Shown: positions 23,190 through 36,906, counted from the first letter of the stretch. The stretch: 64,000 nt of DNA from Mucor racemosus (GCA_027405735.1 JAPEHQ010000001.1:3906001-3970000); one strand, 5' to 3'. The notes: generated from the letters alone by a model not told the origin. Numbers and translations are program-made.

Positions 23190-25861
23190 GCTAATCTTCA
23201 ACACCGGAGCGTGCTCTCTTTTCTATAACTAACCTCATACTAAACATTTTTAGGATATACCCTAGACACTACTAAACAGACATGAATTGGTCGCATTATG
23301 CTACCTATCCCTAGATTTATTTTATATCTCACGAAAGACTCAAAAACGCGTAAAATTCACTGCTTTTTTCTTGAAAACTGGGTCCCATTTTTCATCCCTG
23401 CTCTACTTTTTTTCCCCCTAAATAACACCAAGAAAACATTATATGCCAATGTACCTGAGATGTTCAGCTTTAATCCAAAAATAAGTATCCGGAAATATCC
23501 TACTTTTTGCAGCTGGTATTAATTTTTCAGTGCTAAGGTTTTAGATTTTTTACGCGTATTTCACTACTAATGGATTGAAACTTTGAGGCTTCATATCTCT
23601 AGAAAAAATTAAGCTATACTAACACTTTCTAATAATGAAACTCACTTGTTTTAAAGTGCTTAATAACATATTTTAATATAAAAAAATTCTGAACACTTTT
23701 ATTTTTTTTTATTTTTTTTGGCATTTTTATAGTAGATTTCAAAATATTTGTTATATTGAGTAGCGGTTTTTTTTTCCTCATGTCATCCAGCTCATTGAGC
23801 TCTCTCGGATCCAATTTAGAGTTTTTCAAAATATTGATTTTTCGTGGAGATATCCTCAAAAATGTGTACAAAAAGGTACCTCCATTTCTAGCTTCCATTT
23901 TTCCTTGTATACCCACATCCTAAATTCTGAATCTGAAAAAAATTTGGGCAAAAATATTGTTTTCTCTACGTAAAATGCAGCTAAAAATTTTTGCAATAGC
24001 ACGATCGTTAGATAATTTTTTTGTGCATCATTGCAGTTTATTATATTTTAAGTATGCTTATAAAAAGTGATGTGTATCTTCAAAAAACCTCTAAAATTTC
24101 AATTGCATTTTACGCAAAATTTAATGTGAAATGTTTGTCTGAATTTTATTCAGATGGATGCAGAATTTAAAACTGTACAAAAACTATTTAGTATAATAAG
24201 TCGACTTGCTTTGCAGTTAATGAGCAATTAAACGATTTTGTTTTTTTCATCATTTTTCGTCCATTTTTAAAATAAATTTTGGAATCCCGTTATGATAGGC
24301 TTTAAGCTGTGATAAGATCTATTATTTTGATTATCTCGATGAAAAATCAATATTTTTGGCTGAAACAAAAAATATAGAGTAGCAATTAATTAGATCTATC
24401 TTGTGAATACAGAAATTAAGCCTTGGATAATGAGTTTTAAGTTTTACAAAATAATAAACTATTATTTACAAATTACAACTGCAGAAAACAAAGAAAAAAA
24501 ATGCCATCCTTGTGAAGAATATTGATCCAATTAATCTTCAATTATACATGATGATAGATTTAAATATATCTTGCACAAAAGTTTATACTTGTACTTTCAC
24601 AAATGACTGTGAATTGAGAAAACCATCAGCAAAACATGATATTTCTGTCCAGTAAATCTACCTGTTGTGTCCTAATATTTTCATCTTTGATAAATAATAC
24701 TTAAAAAAGAATACAATTAAAGGAGAATGAATAATGAACCAATCCTTCAACTGCATAATAAAACCAATATATCGTTTATTTAGATATAAATGTATGGTCT
24801 TTTATATTGATTTGACATTGAGATCCTGAGATGTAGTTTAAGGCACTATTGAACCATTAAATCGGTTTGATAGTAATCTATGGATTGAAATGGATCAATC
24901 ATGATTTAATCGTGCTTGCAGAGCTTGTGAGTTTCCTTGTTTCAATGCTGCGCTAAATGCGATTGTTGGATGTTGATTTGATAGCTACTTGATTGATTAA
25001 CCGCTGGAATGAAATAATATGGTGTCATAATCGAGGTCCAAGCGTTCCTGATAATTGCTGGATAAACTTAGTACGCTAAGGGTTTCTTATATCCGGATAT
25101 CAAGGCTTTGTACTTCAATACATGTCGTAGTCATCAATAGATTGTAAGATGTATTGATACTGTAAAAGATGATAACATATGATACTAGGTGCCATACAAT
25201 ATGCATGATGATAAATAACAAATTGACGGAAGCCTATACATACCTTTGGGCATTATTCTCAAGCTTTTACATATAAAGTGTTTCTTGAGTGAAGAGTTAT
25301 ATGCCTTAAATAGTATTTTTTATGCAATAATAATTATACTGAGACCCTTTTTTAAGGTTATCAAGTTAAAAGTTGGTGACAAATCAATTCCTAAATGATG
25401 ATGACTGAAGCAGGAACTGATAGAAATCCTAATATGATTAACAATGTTATCCGCTGAGCTCTTTTCAAGTCTTCTTTCTGAAAAATGACTAAATATATTC
25501 AATTATGTATGTCTTTATGTTACAATTAGTGAGACTCTATTTGTTACTTACTGGATGAAAACCAAAATCAAAATATACAGACGGTAGTAGGCTTACAATA
25601 CAGTTTACATTATCACATTATTGCATGCAGAATGTGTCTACTTTTGTAAAATCTCTTGTGCTTGTAAAATAAGATATTCATAAAGAAAATGGATTTCCGA
25701 AGTAGCACTAAAAATACTGGAGTAGAGATTAGAGAAAAGAAGAGAACAATTGGTAGTCTTTGAAAGTTGTGCGTAGAAAGTAGAAAGGTAAAACGAAAAA
25801 AAAGGCGAGGGGGTGATTAGCTACGCTTCTAGCCCGGCAAACACAAGTTCCAAAGAAAATC

Positions 25862-25941
25862 CGTTTACATGAGTTTCGAACCCACAACCTCTCCGTTTGA
25901 ACTAGTTGTAAAGCGCATAAGTCTAGCAACTAGGACAAACG
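25862..25941 (-). repeat. tRNA-like module (SINE-like), copy 1
   Basis: On the minus strand an 80-nt block has a 7-bp acceptor stem (CGTTTGT with GTAAACG, with G-U pairs), a T arm with B-box GGTTCGAAACT (25872-25882), and a T-rich tract downstream (about 25797-25804). The D and anticodon arms do not fold into a convincing cloverleaf. It lies inside R1 type B and recurs at the same place in C3 and C7. I read it as a tRNA-derived pseudogene or SINE head, not a working tRNA. Confidence 0.5.
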
Positions 25942-26343
25942 TCCCCTCTATGTTTGCTTTTTTTAATTGCCGTCCTTCTACTTGTCTGTTATTTTGTTTT
26001 TCTTGATTTGTGCAATATTGAGTGATTTGATCATATTTTCTTTCTTTGGTATATACTACTACTGTTTGCTGAGTATCAGCGGCAATTTGGTTTACAAAAA
26101 AATCTTTATTCCTGACCGAAATATAAAAAAAACCTTGTTATTTTTGCCCTATATCATGTAATCATGCTAAGTACAATAATGCAAAAGCTGACTTTATTTC
26201 AGTAGGAAGTATAACTAAAGTTTCCAATGAGCATGTAATCAATAGATACAGAATAGCGCTACGTATATATGCAAAAATTTAGTAGTAGATAAAACGTGTA
26301 TATATATATATATACTATATACAGTAACAAAAATTTTATACAG

Positions 26344-26618
26344 TGTTGTATAATTATCACCTTCTACTATCTATACACACTACCTTTGGTTACACTCCAT
26401 GAACTCATTATTAATTTATACTGTCACTTCAAGCAGTCCTTACCTACTAGTCTGTCATTAGTATATAAACCACATCTCATGAATAAAAGAATAAGGATCA
26501 GTTTAGTTTTGATCCTTTAGTTTGACCCACAGTTGGAAAGCTGACATTTATCAAGACTTTACTTTGTTTTATTATTTTTAATTATTCTAGCATATCAGAT
26601 ATATGTTAGAATAAAACA
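26344..26618 (+). mobile_element. Solo LTR, 275 bp
   Basis: Begins TGTTGTATAATTATC and ends AATAAAACA, flanked by the 5-bp duplication TACAG (26339-26343 and 26619-26623). R1 copy C3 has continuous sequence here (about 30418), although C3 also lacks some flanking bases. Strand is nominal. Confidence 0.75.
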
Positions 26619-26829
26619 TACAGTAATCTATAAAAGTTGCGGTCATCAATGTTAAAATACCAGATCTCGTCCGATCTCCACAGGAAAACAATATCTATCA
26701 ATACAGTATATATAATAAGAAATAATTTTTAAATTTTTTCTACGTAGAAGCTAAATAATCACACTGTATGATATTTGTGTAATTATTTTTCTCACTAATT
26801 AATCAATAAAAAAAATTACAACTTATTTT

Positions 26830-27174
26830 TGATGTATCATTCCTAATAAACCGGATCATGTCAAATTCAAAAAAGTAAACAATAAAAGATCCGGAACCGG
26901 AAGTTACTTAATTAAATATTAACTATTCAACGCTCCTAAAAGCATCATGGTACAGAAGCATGGTACAAAAGCATAATACGCCAGTGCGATATTCCAACAT
27001 GATATACCAACATGACACATTACTATTAAATAACATCTAAGCTACCTTATCACATCATTAATTCCCCAAATCAAATAGTATATAAACCCTATTAATTTCA
27101 TTCTAATAAACGGTAACTCTTTACTTGATTAAATGTCTAGTTTTTATTTAACCTAAACATATTTTGATAAATCA
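26830..27174 (+). mobile_element. Solo LTR, 345 bp
   Basis: Begins TGATGTATCATTCC, ends GATAAATCA, flanked by ATTTT (26825-26829 and 27175-27179). The uninterrupted site is at about 30612 at the end of C3. A second, inverted copy of this LTR family lies at 63162-63954 and is itself interrupted. Contains TATATAAACC near 27083 as a possible promoter element. Confidence 0.88.
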
Positions 27175-30100
27175 ATTTTGTTTGTTCTATCCTTTACGAC
27201 CTATTTTGACTTGCTGTAGTACACGAAGAAACTACCCTCGATACGTTAAAATGAATTTTAATACTAAATTTGAATTTTCAAAGAAAAATTTCATAGTTTC
27301 AATCTTCAAAATCCGAGTATGCCTTCTTTCTATAACTAACCTCATACTAAACATTTTTTAAGATATACCCTAGACACTACTAAATATAAATGAATTAATC
27401 GCATTACGCCACCTATCTCTAAATTTATCTTATATCTCACGAAAAACTCAAAAACGCGTAAAATTCACTGCTTTTCCCTTGAAAACTGGGTCCCATTTTT
27501 CATCCCTGCTCTACTTTTTTTCCCCCTAAATAACACCAAGAAAACATTATATGCCAATGTACCTGAGATGTTCAGCTTTAATCTAAAAATAAGTATCCAA
27601 AAATATTTCACTTTTTGCAGGTGGTATTAATTTTTCAGTGCTAAGGTTTTAGATTTTTTACGCGTATTTCACTGCTAATGGATTGAAACTTTGAGGCTTC
27701 ATATCTCCAGAAATAATTAAGCTATACTACCACTTTTTAATAATAAAATTTACTTTTTTTGAAGTGCTCTATAACATATTTTAATATAAAAAAATTCAGA
27801 GCACTTTTATTTTTTTTTCATTTTTTTAGGCATTTCTATAGTAGGTTTCAAAATATTGGTTAAACTGAGCAACATTTTTTTTGCATTTATGTCATCCAGC
27901 TCGTTGAGCTCTCTTAGATCCAATTTAGGGTTTTCCAAAATATTGATTTTTCGTGGAGATATCCTCAAAATGTGTACAAAAAGGTAACTCCATTTCTGGC
28001 GTTCATTTTCCCCTTGTATACCCTCATCCCAAATTCAGAAACAGAAAAAAATTTGGACAAAAATGTTGCTTTCTCTACGAATAATGCAACTAGAAAATTT
28101 TGCAATAGCTCGATCGATAGATAATTTTTTTGCGCATCATTTCGGTTTATTATATTTTAAATATGCTTATAAAAAGTGATGCGTATCTTCAAAAAACCTC
28201 CAAAATTTCAATTGTATTTTGCGCAAAATTTTACGTAAAATTTTTTTTCAAATTTTATATAGATGGATGCAGAATTTAAAAATGTACAAAAACCATTTAA
28301 TATACTAGGTTAATTTACTTTGCAATTCACGAGCTTTAGAAGGATTTTGTTTTTTTCATCATTTTTCGTCCATTTTTAAAATAAATTTTGGAAGCCAGTT
28401 ATGATAGGTTTTAAGCTGTGGTAAAAGCTATTATTTTGATTATCTCGATGAAAAATCAATATTTTTTGCTAAAACAAAAAATACAGAGTAGCAATCAATT
28501 AGATCTCTCTTGTGAATACAGAAATTAAGCCCTGGATAATGAATTTTAAGTTTTACAAAATAATAAACTAATGTTTACAACTGCAGAAAACAAAGAAACA
28601 AATTCCCATTCCTGTGAAAATTGATCCTATTAATCTCTAATTATACATGATGGTAGATTTAAATACATCCTGCATAAAAATTTATATTTCTACTTTCACA
28701 TATCATTATGAATTGAGAAAACCATCAGCAAAACATGTTATTCCTGTCCAATAAAACCACCTGCTGTGTCCTATATTTTTATGTTTGATAAATAATACTT
28801 AAAAAAAAAGAATACAATCAAAGGAGAATGAGTAATGAACCGGTTCTTCAATTGTATAATAAAAACAAGATATCGTTTATTTAGATATAAAAGTATGGCC
28901 ATTTACTGTATATTGATTTAATATTGAGATTCTGAGATGTAAATTTAAAGCACTATTGAACCATTAGATCTGTTTGATAGTAATCTATAGATTAAAATGG
29001 ATCAATCATAATTTAACCATTCTCACAGAGCTTGTGAGTTGTCTTGTTTTAATGCTGCGATTGCGCTTGGATGTTAATTTGATAGCTACTTGATTGATTA
29101 ACCGCTGCGATGAAATAATATAGTGCCATAATTGAGGTCCAAGCGTTCTTGTTAATTGCTGCTGGATATATTTAGTACGCTAAGAGTTTCTTATTTATAA
29201 TGTCCGATATCAATACTGTGCACTAATACATGTCATATTCAATAGATAGTAAAATGTATTGACACTGTAGAAGGTGATAAAGTATGGTATTTGGTGGCAG
29301 CATATAACATGCATAATGATAAATAATAAATTGACGAAAACTACATACCTTTGGGCATTATTCTTAAGATTTTACATATAAAGTGTTTCTTGAGTGAAGA
29401 GTGATATGCCTTTAATAGTATTGTTCATGCAGTAATAATTATCCTGGAGTCCATTATTAAGAATAAATTAAATTTGGTAACAAACCGATTTCTAACTGAT
29501 GATGGCTGAAGCAGGAACTGATAGAAATTCAAATATAATTAACGATGTTATTCGCTGAGCTCTTTTCAAGTTTTCTTTCTGAAAAATGACTAAAGATGTT
29601 CTATTATGTATGCTTTTATTTTACAATTAGTAATACTCTATTTGTTACTTACTGGATGAAGACCAAAATTAAAATATACAACAGACAGTAGTAGGCCTAC
29701 AATACAGTTTACATGATTAAATTACTGCGTGCAGAATGTGTCTCTCTTGTGCTTCAGAAATACGATATTCATAAAGAAAACGGATTTCCAAAATAGCACT
29801 AAAAGTACTGGAGTAGAGAAGAGAAGACAACAATTGGTAGTCTTTTGAAAGATGTGCGTAGAAAGGTCAAACGAAAAAAAAAGGCGAGAGGGTGATTAGC
29901 TGCGCTTCTAGCCCGGCAAACACAAGTTCCAAAGAAAATCCGTTTACATGAGTTTCGAACCCACAACCTCTCCGTTTGAACTAGTTGTAAAGCGCATAAG
30001 TCTAGCAACTAGGACAAACGTCCCCTCTATGTTTGCTTTTTTTAATTGCCGTCCTTCTACTTGTCTGTTATTTTGTTTTTCTTGATTTGTGCAATATTGA

Positions 30101-30613
30101 ATGATTTGATCATATTTTTTTTCTTTGGTATATACTACTACTGTTTGCTGAGTATCAGCGGCAGTTTGGTTTACAAAAAAATCTTTATTTCTGACCGAAA
30201 TATAAAAAAAACCTTGTTATTTTTGCCCTATATCATGTAATCACGCTAAGTACAATAATGCAAAAGCTGACTTTATTTCAGTAGAAAATATAACTAAAGT
30301 TTCCAATGAGCATATAATTATTAGATGCAAAATAGCGCTACATATATATACAAAAATTTAGAAGTATATATAGCGTATATATATATATATATATATATAC
30401 TATATACAGTAACAAAAATTAAGTTACGGCCATCAATGTTAAAATACCAGATCTCGTCCGATCTCCACAGGAAAACAATATCTATCAATACAGTATATAT
30501 AATAAGAAATAATTTTTAAATTTTTTCTATGAAGAAGCTAAGTAATCACACTGTATGATGTTTGTGTAATTATTTTTCTTACTAATTAATCAATAAAAAA
30601 AATTACAATTTAT
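27175..30613 (+). repeat. R1 dispersed repeat, copy C3 (type B, most complete)
   Basis: Unit from about 27190 (ATCCTTTACGACCTATTTTG) to about 30613, after which the same sequence restarts as C4 at 30625. Core R1 27300-28560, type B extension 28560-30613, tRNA-like module at 29941-30020, and a TA-repeat near 30371-30402. C3 has the fewest insertions and is the reference for aligning the other type B copies. A 64-codon hydrophobic frame (30046-30240) is conserved with C2 (25967-26161), which recent duplication alone can explain. Confidence 0.85.
29941..30020 (-). repeat. tRNA-like module (SINE-like), copy 2
   Basis: Same module as at 25862-25941, almost unchanged: acceptor-stem halves at 29941-29947 and 30014-30020, with B-box GGTTCGAAACT. 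Lies at the same position within R1 copy C3. Confidence 0.5.
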
Positions 30614-32485
30614 TTTATTTTTTCTATCCTTCACGACCTATTTTGACTTGCTGTAGTACACGAAGAAACTGCCCTCGATAAGTTAAAATGAATTTTAATA
30701 CTAAATTTGAATTTTCAAAGAAAAATTTCATAGTTTCAATCTTCAAAATCCGAGTATGCCTTCTTTCTATAACTAACCTAATAATGAACATTTTTAGAAT
30801 ATATCCTAGACACTACTAAACAGACATAAATTGGTCGCATTATGCTACCTATCCCTAAATTTATTTTATATCTCACGAAAGACTCAAAAACGCGTAAAAT
30901 TCACTGCTTTTCCCTTGAAAACTGGGTTCCACTTTTCATCCCTGCTCTACTTTTTTTTCACTAAATAACACCAAGAAAAAATTATATGCCAATGTACCTG
31001 AGATGTTCAGCTTTAATCCAAAAATAGGTATTTGGAAATATCCTACTTTTTGCAGCTGGTATTAATTTTTCAGTGTTAAGGTTTTAGATTTTTCACGCGT
31101 ATTTCATTGCTAATGGATTGAAAACTTTGAGGCTGCATATCTCCAGAAAAAATTAAGTTACACTAACAGTTTTCAATAATAAAACGTACTTGTTTTAAAG
31201 TGCTCTATAACATGTTTTAACACAAAAAAATTCTGAGCACCTTTATTTTTTTTCATTTTTTTTTGACATTTCTATAGTAGGTTTCAAAATATTGGCTAAA
31301 TGGAGCAACATTTCTTTTACATTCATGTCATTAAGCTCGTTGAGCTCTCTCGGACCCAATTTAGAGTTTTTCAAAATATTGATTTTTCGTGGAGACATCC
31401 TCAAAAATGTGTACAAAAAGATACCTTCATTTCTAGCTTCCATTTTTCCTTTATATACCCTCATCCCAAATTCTGAAACAGAAAAAATTTTCACAAAAAT
31501 CTCGTTTTCTGTATGAAAAATGCAGATAGAAGGTTCATCAATAACTCGATCGATAGATAATAATTGTCTACATTATATTAATTACTTATATTTAAAATAT
31601 ATTTATAAAAAGTGATACGTATCTTCAAAAAACCTTCAAAATTTCAATCGCATTTTACGCAAAATTTAAAGTAAAACATTTGTCCAAACATTGTATGAAT
31701 AGATGCAGAATTTAAAACTGTACAAAAAATATTTAATACACTAGTTTAACTTACTTTGCAGTTCATGATTTATAAACGAAATTTGTTTTTTTAGTCATTT
31801 TTGGATCATTTTTTGCAGCAAATCAAATTTTGAACTCAGTTGGCACATACTGTCAGGCTGTAAAGTAGACTATTATTTTGATTTTCTTTATCAAAATCAA
31901 TAGTTTTCGCTTGAATAAAAAAATACAGGCTAACCTACAGCTGGATCTATCTGAAATTTCAAAAGAGTCTATATAAATAATCTTGCCAGAATATTACCCT
32001 TTTATTAACAATACATCCTTTGGATGTATTTATATACATTAATTATAACTATTACTAGGGTTTTACTATCTAAGAATATGATGTAAGTCAATGATCCACA
32101 TTGATTTACTGTAACACTAATTATAGACTGTGACCTTGGATGTGAGACATAGGATGAGTATTGACATAACACTATCTTGTGAATATAAAAAGCTAACGCT
32201 TAAATTACGAGGTATTTAAATTTCACCATCAATTTTAGATCAATCTGTGGTCATTGCTGAACCAGTGCACATGTATTCCGGTGTTAATACTTTTATTTAG
32301 GACATATATTAGTGACCCATAAAGGGAAGGTACATGTTCTTTGAAAGCTTGACAGAATTCAAATCAATATTGGGTGAAAAGATTTAAAAACCATCTTGAA
32401 ATCATCTGGAAATCATCTGGAAATTATCTGAAACCTACTAGACAACAAAAAGCCTTATTTTGGCAACTTTTGATCTTATATATAT
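30614..32485 (+). repeat. R1 dispersed repeat, copy C4 (A/B hybrid)
   Basis: Starts head to tail after C3 with type B left flank. After a solo LTR (31952-32171) it continues at 32172-32485 with sequence matching the type A right flank of inverted copy C5 (about 40380-40600). It therefore combines the left flank of one type with the right flank of the other. Confidence 0.75.
31952..32171 (-). mobile_element. Solo LTR, 220 bp family, copy 1
   Basis: Read on the minus strand it begins TGTTATGTCAATACTC and ends GAAATTTCA. Flanks carry the duplication CTATC (31947-31951 and 32172-32176). The empty site is at about 24391 in C2 (GATCTATCTTGTGAATAC). Same length and high similarity to 56953-57172; an older relative is at 44758-45014. 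TATATAAATA lies inside as a possible promoter. Confidence 0.9.
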
Positions 32486-32809
32486 CCACAATCCAGGTAT
32501 AAGCATTCATTAATTTGCTGATTAATACGTATGGAGAAAACTACCATTTTTTAGCTAGAAAGCTCTGAGTTGCCTTTACAATATGAAAAATGTAATTAAT
32601 ATCACTAGCGGAGTAGTGCAAATAAAATTTAGACATCTTACATTAACTGTAATATCAAGATGTATATACCGTAACATAAGTAAGGCTTAATATTTTATGA
32701 CCAGCTTTTCAGATATATTGGCTTTCTGTTGCTAATTTGCTTTCCAAAAAGAAAATAAAAGTAGAGAAAGGGTATAAAAATCAACGTTTTATTTAAGCAT
32801 CAACAATTA
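32486..32809. other. 3' flank of the GCP2 gene
   Basis: AT-rich spacer between R1 copy C4 and the GCP2 stop. No feature recognised. Confidence 0.4.
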
Positions 32810-35800
32810 TTATCTTTGCCTGAAGGTTGAACCATCTCTTATCATTGGGGCATTATTATAAAACTGGTTGTAATCTAGACGGACCACCAAACACAAGTAT
32901 TGAATAGTTTCCTGTGCTGAATAAAAATTAAGAGCATCGATCAGCAGCTTCATATGATATGAAAACGAATCTTCTATTTTGGAAAGAGATCGATTAGCAT
33001 TATCAAATAATGCTGTCGCAGTATCATGCAATCCCGATTTAGGTACACCAAATTTATCCACAGATTGTCCATCTTCTAATACTGACAAAAGATTGCTGTA
33101 TTTCTCGGCTTGGGTTGTGAAAGTCATGCATGAGCCAATCAGCTTATTAAAGATCTAGTGTAGTTTACGTTAATAAATTTTCGAAAAAGCAGAACATTAA
33201 TACAAGACTTACTCGCAATAGTTTTGAATGTGTGAGCATACATTCTTTCAAACAAGTATCTAGAAAGTCAGAATGATACTGTAATACTTGGTCGACGGTA
33301 GTTATGTTCAGTAAATTAGACTCCAATCGACGCCAATTAGGCTCTAATACTTCATTTGTTACGTAATATGCGAATTGCTGTACGAATGTTAGCATACGAT
33401 TTCTCAGAGAAAAAATCCTGAATTTCCAATGCTCAATTTCTGGATTTGCTGATTTTCTTTTCCACATTGTATTCTTTTGATCCATCCATGCACTGCATAA
33501 TAAATCTTCTACATGTTTCATATTGAGAATATGTCGAAACAAGAGTTGGTATTTGGTCAGAGCTTTACGGGATATAACAAGTGAAAGTGGGAATGTAACG
33601 GTATAATCCAAAATTAATGCTTCGTAACCAGAAAGAGGCTCCTTGTTGGTAGATGTTAAAGTCGACATAAAACTGCTAGATAAACTTTGGCCTCTTTCGA
33701 GTCCACTGCTAGAGCTAGCTAATCCTGCAGCATTTAATGTAGATAATCGAGGATTTGTTGAAGCAGATTCCATACCAGAAACACTAATAATTCGCAAAAG
33801 TTGATCGATGAGACGCAAATGACTCATGGAAACCTTCACGTCTTCCTTGAATGGGTCATATGCAGCTACTGATGAAGGGTTTCGTAATACTAAATCCATT
33901 AACGATTGCAATCGAGTTTGCGAGATATCAGACGATAAATGCTTTAATTCATCTTTAGCCAAATCCAGAAAAGACGTTAAAAAGTCGGATTGATCCAAGA
34001 AAAAGTAGTGTTTCAATGAGCTAAAGGTAAAAGAGTTACATACAATGATGGTTCGATTGCGTTAATTCAAACATTTACCGTAAACGTTCAATCAATTGTT
34101 GGTCTTTGAGTAATAAATTCAACAGTGTTTGATTTGCATATTTATAAGCAATGTCTAAGCTTTTTACAAACCTGATTATGGGACTTATTAGTACAATAGC
34201 ATTGCTCATGTATATTTTCCTCTTACCGACTACCATCCACAGCAGCCCAAACTTCACTTCTTGTTGGCATGAAAGTAGGATTACTAGTTGAATTCTGCGC
34301 TTGTTGATTGTGAGCATTCTCCTGGGGTAAACTATCTGGGCTATTCAATCTTAATTCTTGATCTATATTTTGTCCTAAAATTTCGCTTTGCATCTCTTGT
34401 GGGTTTGCAATCCTAACACCACATTCTCGCACCACATTCAAGAATTTACCTGCCAACAAAATTTGGTTTTTCATAGGCTCAAGAAATACAGGTACACTTC
34501 CCTCACGTATAGTATATCGAGTTTCCCAGTAAGTATCATTGTAATCTTCTTTTAGATTTTCTTTTTTAACGCTCTTTTTCTCTAAAACCATGAACTCGTT
34601 ATAAGAATCTTTGATTTCTCCATGATAAATCCAAAAGTTCAATATGTCAAAATAAGGTACAGAGGCCTTTGACAGTAAAAATGTATAGATTTTTTTGCAT
34701 TTGGGATCACTAAAGCCATTTAGCAACTACAGGATCTTTCATAACAAAAAATGACTTGTACTTACCCACTTAAACCGATTAATCTCTCTGATAAAATGTT
34801 GAGAATAGCTCCACCTTTTTGATTTTCTGATATTTGTACCTCTCCATCTGATTCTTCTTGTTGAAGACCTTCAATAACAGCTTCGATATTATCTTCTCCT
34901 TCGTCCACAGTCTTTGATGATTTGATTGATCGTATAGTCATGGTTAAATTATGTAGGATTTTCATGCTTTGCAAGAGTTCTTGAGCATGAAACCATAATC
35001 TCTGTAATGTAAATGATGTTGATGTTTGAAATCCGTGTTCCAGTTGAGCGATAAAAGTCAAATATTCCTTAATAAATACTCGCATACCAGCACAGAGCGC
35101 ATGATTGATTGTGCCATATTCAAAACGAGAGAATTGGTCAATAAATGCGCTTACGGACATGTAATATGTTGCTAGCGGTAAAATATTTTCTACTAAATGT
35201 TTCAAGCTTGGGTCTATATAATACGTTTGAGTGGGTTTCTATCGTAATAATCTACTACTCATTATTACCTAATGTTGGATCAATTGTATATTTCATTGAA
35301 TCCCACGAATATTCTTTTTGTTGTTGCGAATAATGTGAACTATCGTCTTCCATAATATCATCATCTTCTAATAATGCTTTTGGATAATCGCATTTAATAT
35401 ATAAACCATCAATACCCTAATAAAAATGTAGACTATATTCAATACATTGAAATAATAATGAAAATAATTATAAGCTTACAATCAATACATATAACAAATC
35501 TTCTATAACAGCATATTCTTGAATTTGAACTGAAAAGTCGCCTACAACATTTTGTCGAAATACAGTACTTCGCTGGCCTATATAAATAATTAAAATCACC
35601 TTATTCAAACACAAAACTGTCTTAGTTTTTACCTGAAGGAGTATTTATGGAGACAGGGCTGGATTGAAACGATGCTTCTGTGTCAATCATGCTCGTATTC
35701 AAGGAAGGTACTGACCCACCTCTTATATTTGCAAGCTTTTTACTGATCTAACACAATATATGTCAGAATAGGGTAAATCGTTTGTTTATCAGGGCAATTC

Positions 35801-35991
35801 AATCTTACTTTGCTAAGTTGATTTTCTGATAATAATACACTTTTGCTAGTTGACGCCGGATTATTCGTTGTGGTATTGATTGTATCAGCTTGACCAGGTA
35901 CACCTGACGAGGATGAGTTTAGTGTTGTTCTAAATGGCCTTTCTGTTCTAAATGAAGGTGATTGAGTTGGTGATCTACTTATACGTGACAT
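32810..35991 (-). CDS. GCP2: Gamma-tubulin complex component 2 (Spc97/Alp4/GCP2)
   Basis: Core subunit of the gamma-tubulin small complex that nucleates microtubules at the spindle pole body. Nine exons: complement(32810..33154, 33213..34020, 34079..34171, 34227..34709, 34766..35213, 35269..35416, 35480..35577, 35633..35747, 35809..35991), 906 aa, the family length. Spc97/98 N-terminal domain from QEYAVIEDLLYVLIGIDGLYI through DPTLDPSLKHLVENILPLATYY. GCP2-specific stretch: SVPYFDILNFWIYHGEIKDSYNEFMV, KENLKEDYNDTYWETRYTIREG, and KFLNVVRECGV. Gamma-tubulin-binding C-terminal half begins near KHYFFLDQSDFLTSFLDLAKDELK. The acceptor at 34709 (CTTTAG) was chosen because it gives GLSGDPKCKKIY in frame; the nearer AG gives a stop. 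The N-terminal 80 residues are Ser/Thr-rich and unstructured. Confidence 0.95.
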
Positions 35992-36906
35992 TTTATCTCA
36001 ATGAAAGAATAATAAAATGGTAAAAATTATTTCGCGCCTGCGTTAATATTACAAATGTAAGTGGATGTAGCTTTGTTTGGCCTTCAGGGTGCCACCACCA
36101 TAGCTTTTGTTTGAACTCCGGGATTTGGATCATTATCTGTTATAGTAATAAGGGGCAATAATACCTCGAAAAAATCTATTCAATAAAGACTTTTTCTGAG
36201 AGACAGTATATATGTAATCTATAAACTAACATCTGCTATAAAAATTAAAATCTGGTAAAATTTATGCTGATTTAAGATAATATTTTACTCTGACATTCCT
36301 TAACACATCTCAGTCATCAGCGCTCATATGCAATACACTTTTTGTTTGATTCATAATAACTTAAATCTCAATTGGTACAGCAGTTATATTTGATCATGAG
36401 GGCATAATTCGTGAAATTCGTTGCTTAGCAACCGTATTAAAATCTGGACACAAATCAGATAAGCCTACATATTTGGAAGACAGCCTTTTATGCTGCTTTC
36501 TTGATGATAAACCCCGCGAGGATATTTAAATCAATTTTGGTACATGCATAACGCATTTTGGTATCAAATGTCCATAATAAACATTCCGTTGTGAGCTTTT
36601 TGTTAAAATAATATCATTATGCAACAATATTGATTGGCTTGAGAGTGAAGGTTACCTTGACGGGATCTAAAAAAGAATTAAGCTTTCGAATGTTTTCAAC
36701 ATTTGCCATTGAAGAAAGCATAAACAAATAATATGCATAAACATCAATTTATGTTAAATAAAAAAAAGGATTTATTGAAAGTGTGTAATATTTGAAAATA
36801 TGCGTTGTATAAGATTCATATAGAAAAGAATATAATTAGGGTAGCAATACATTAATGAAGAAGAAAGAAAAGGGGGAACAGATAAGCATAATATTCGATA
36901 TTTGAA
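35992..36906. promoter_or_regulatory. Upstream region of GCP2 / 3' flank of Rab5
   Basis: About 0.9 kb between the GCP2 start and the Rab5 stop, both minus-strand genes. It should include the GCP2 promoter. No repeat copy or RNA gene recognised. Confidence 0.4.

Larger units (their letters stand above)
23190..27174 (+). repeat. R1 dispersed repeat, copy C2 (type B)
   Basis: Core R1 at 23190-24430, truncated at its left end compared with C3. It is followed by a type B extension (24430-26829) absent from type A copies, starting near CTGCAGAAAACAAAGAAA. The extension holds the tRNA-like module (25862-25941). C2 carries two solo LTRs (26344-26618 and 26830-27174). Copies C2, C3 and C4 lie head to tail. 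C2 supplies the empty site for Merlin, for the 483-bp and 735-bp LTRs of C7, and for the 445-bp LTR of C8. Confidence 0.85.

Noticed and set aside
25862..25941. Functional tRNA gene
   Set aside because: Only the acceptor and T arms look right; no believable anticodon arm, and copies sit inside repeats.
25967..26161. 64-codon hydrophobic frame repeated at 30046-30240
   Set aside because: Its similarity is fully explained by the recent duplication of R1 type B; no family match, and the flanks are equally conserved.
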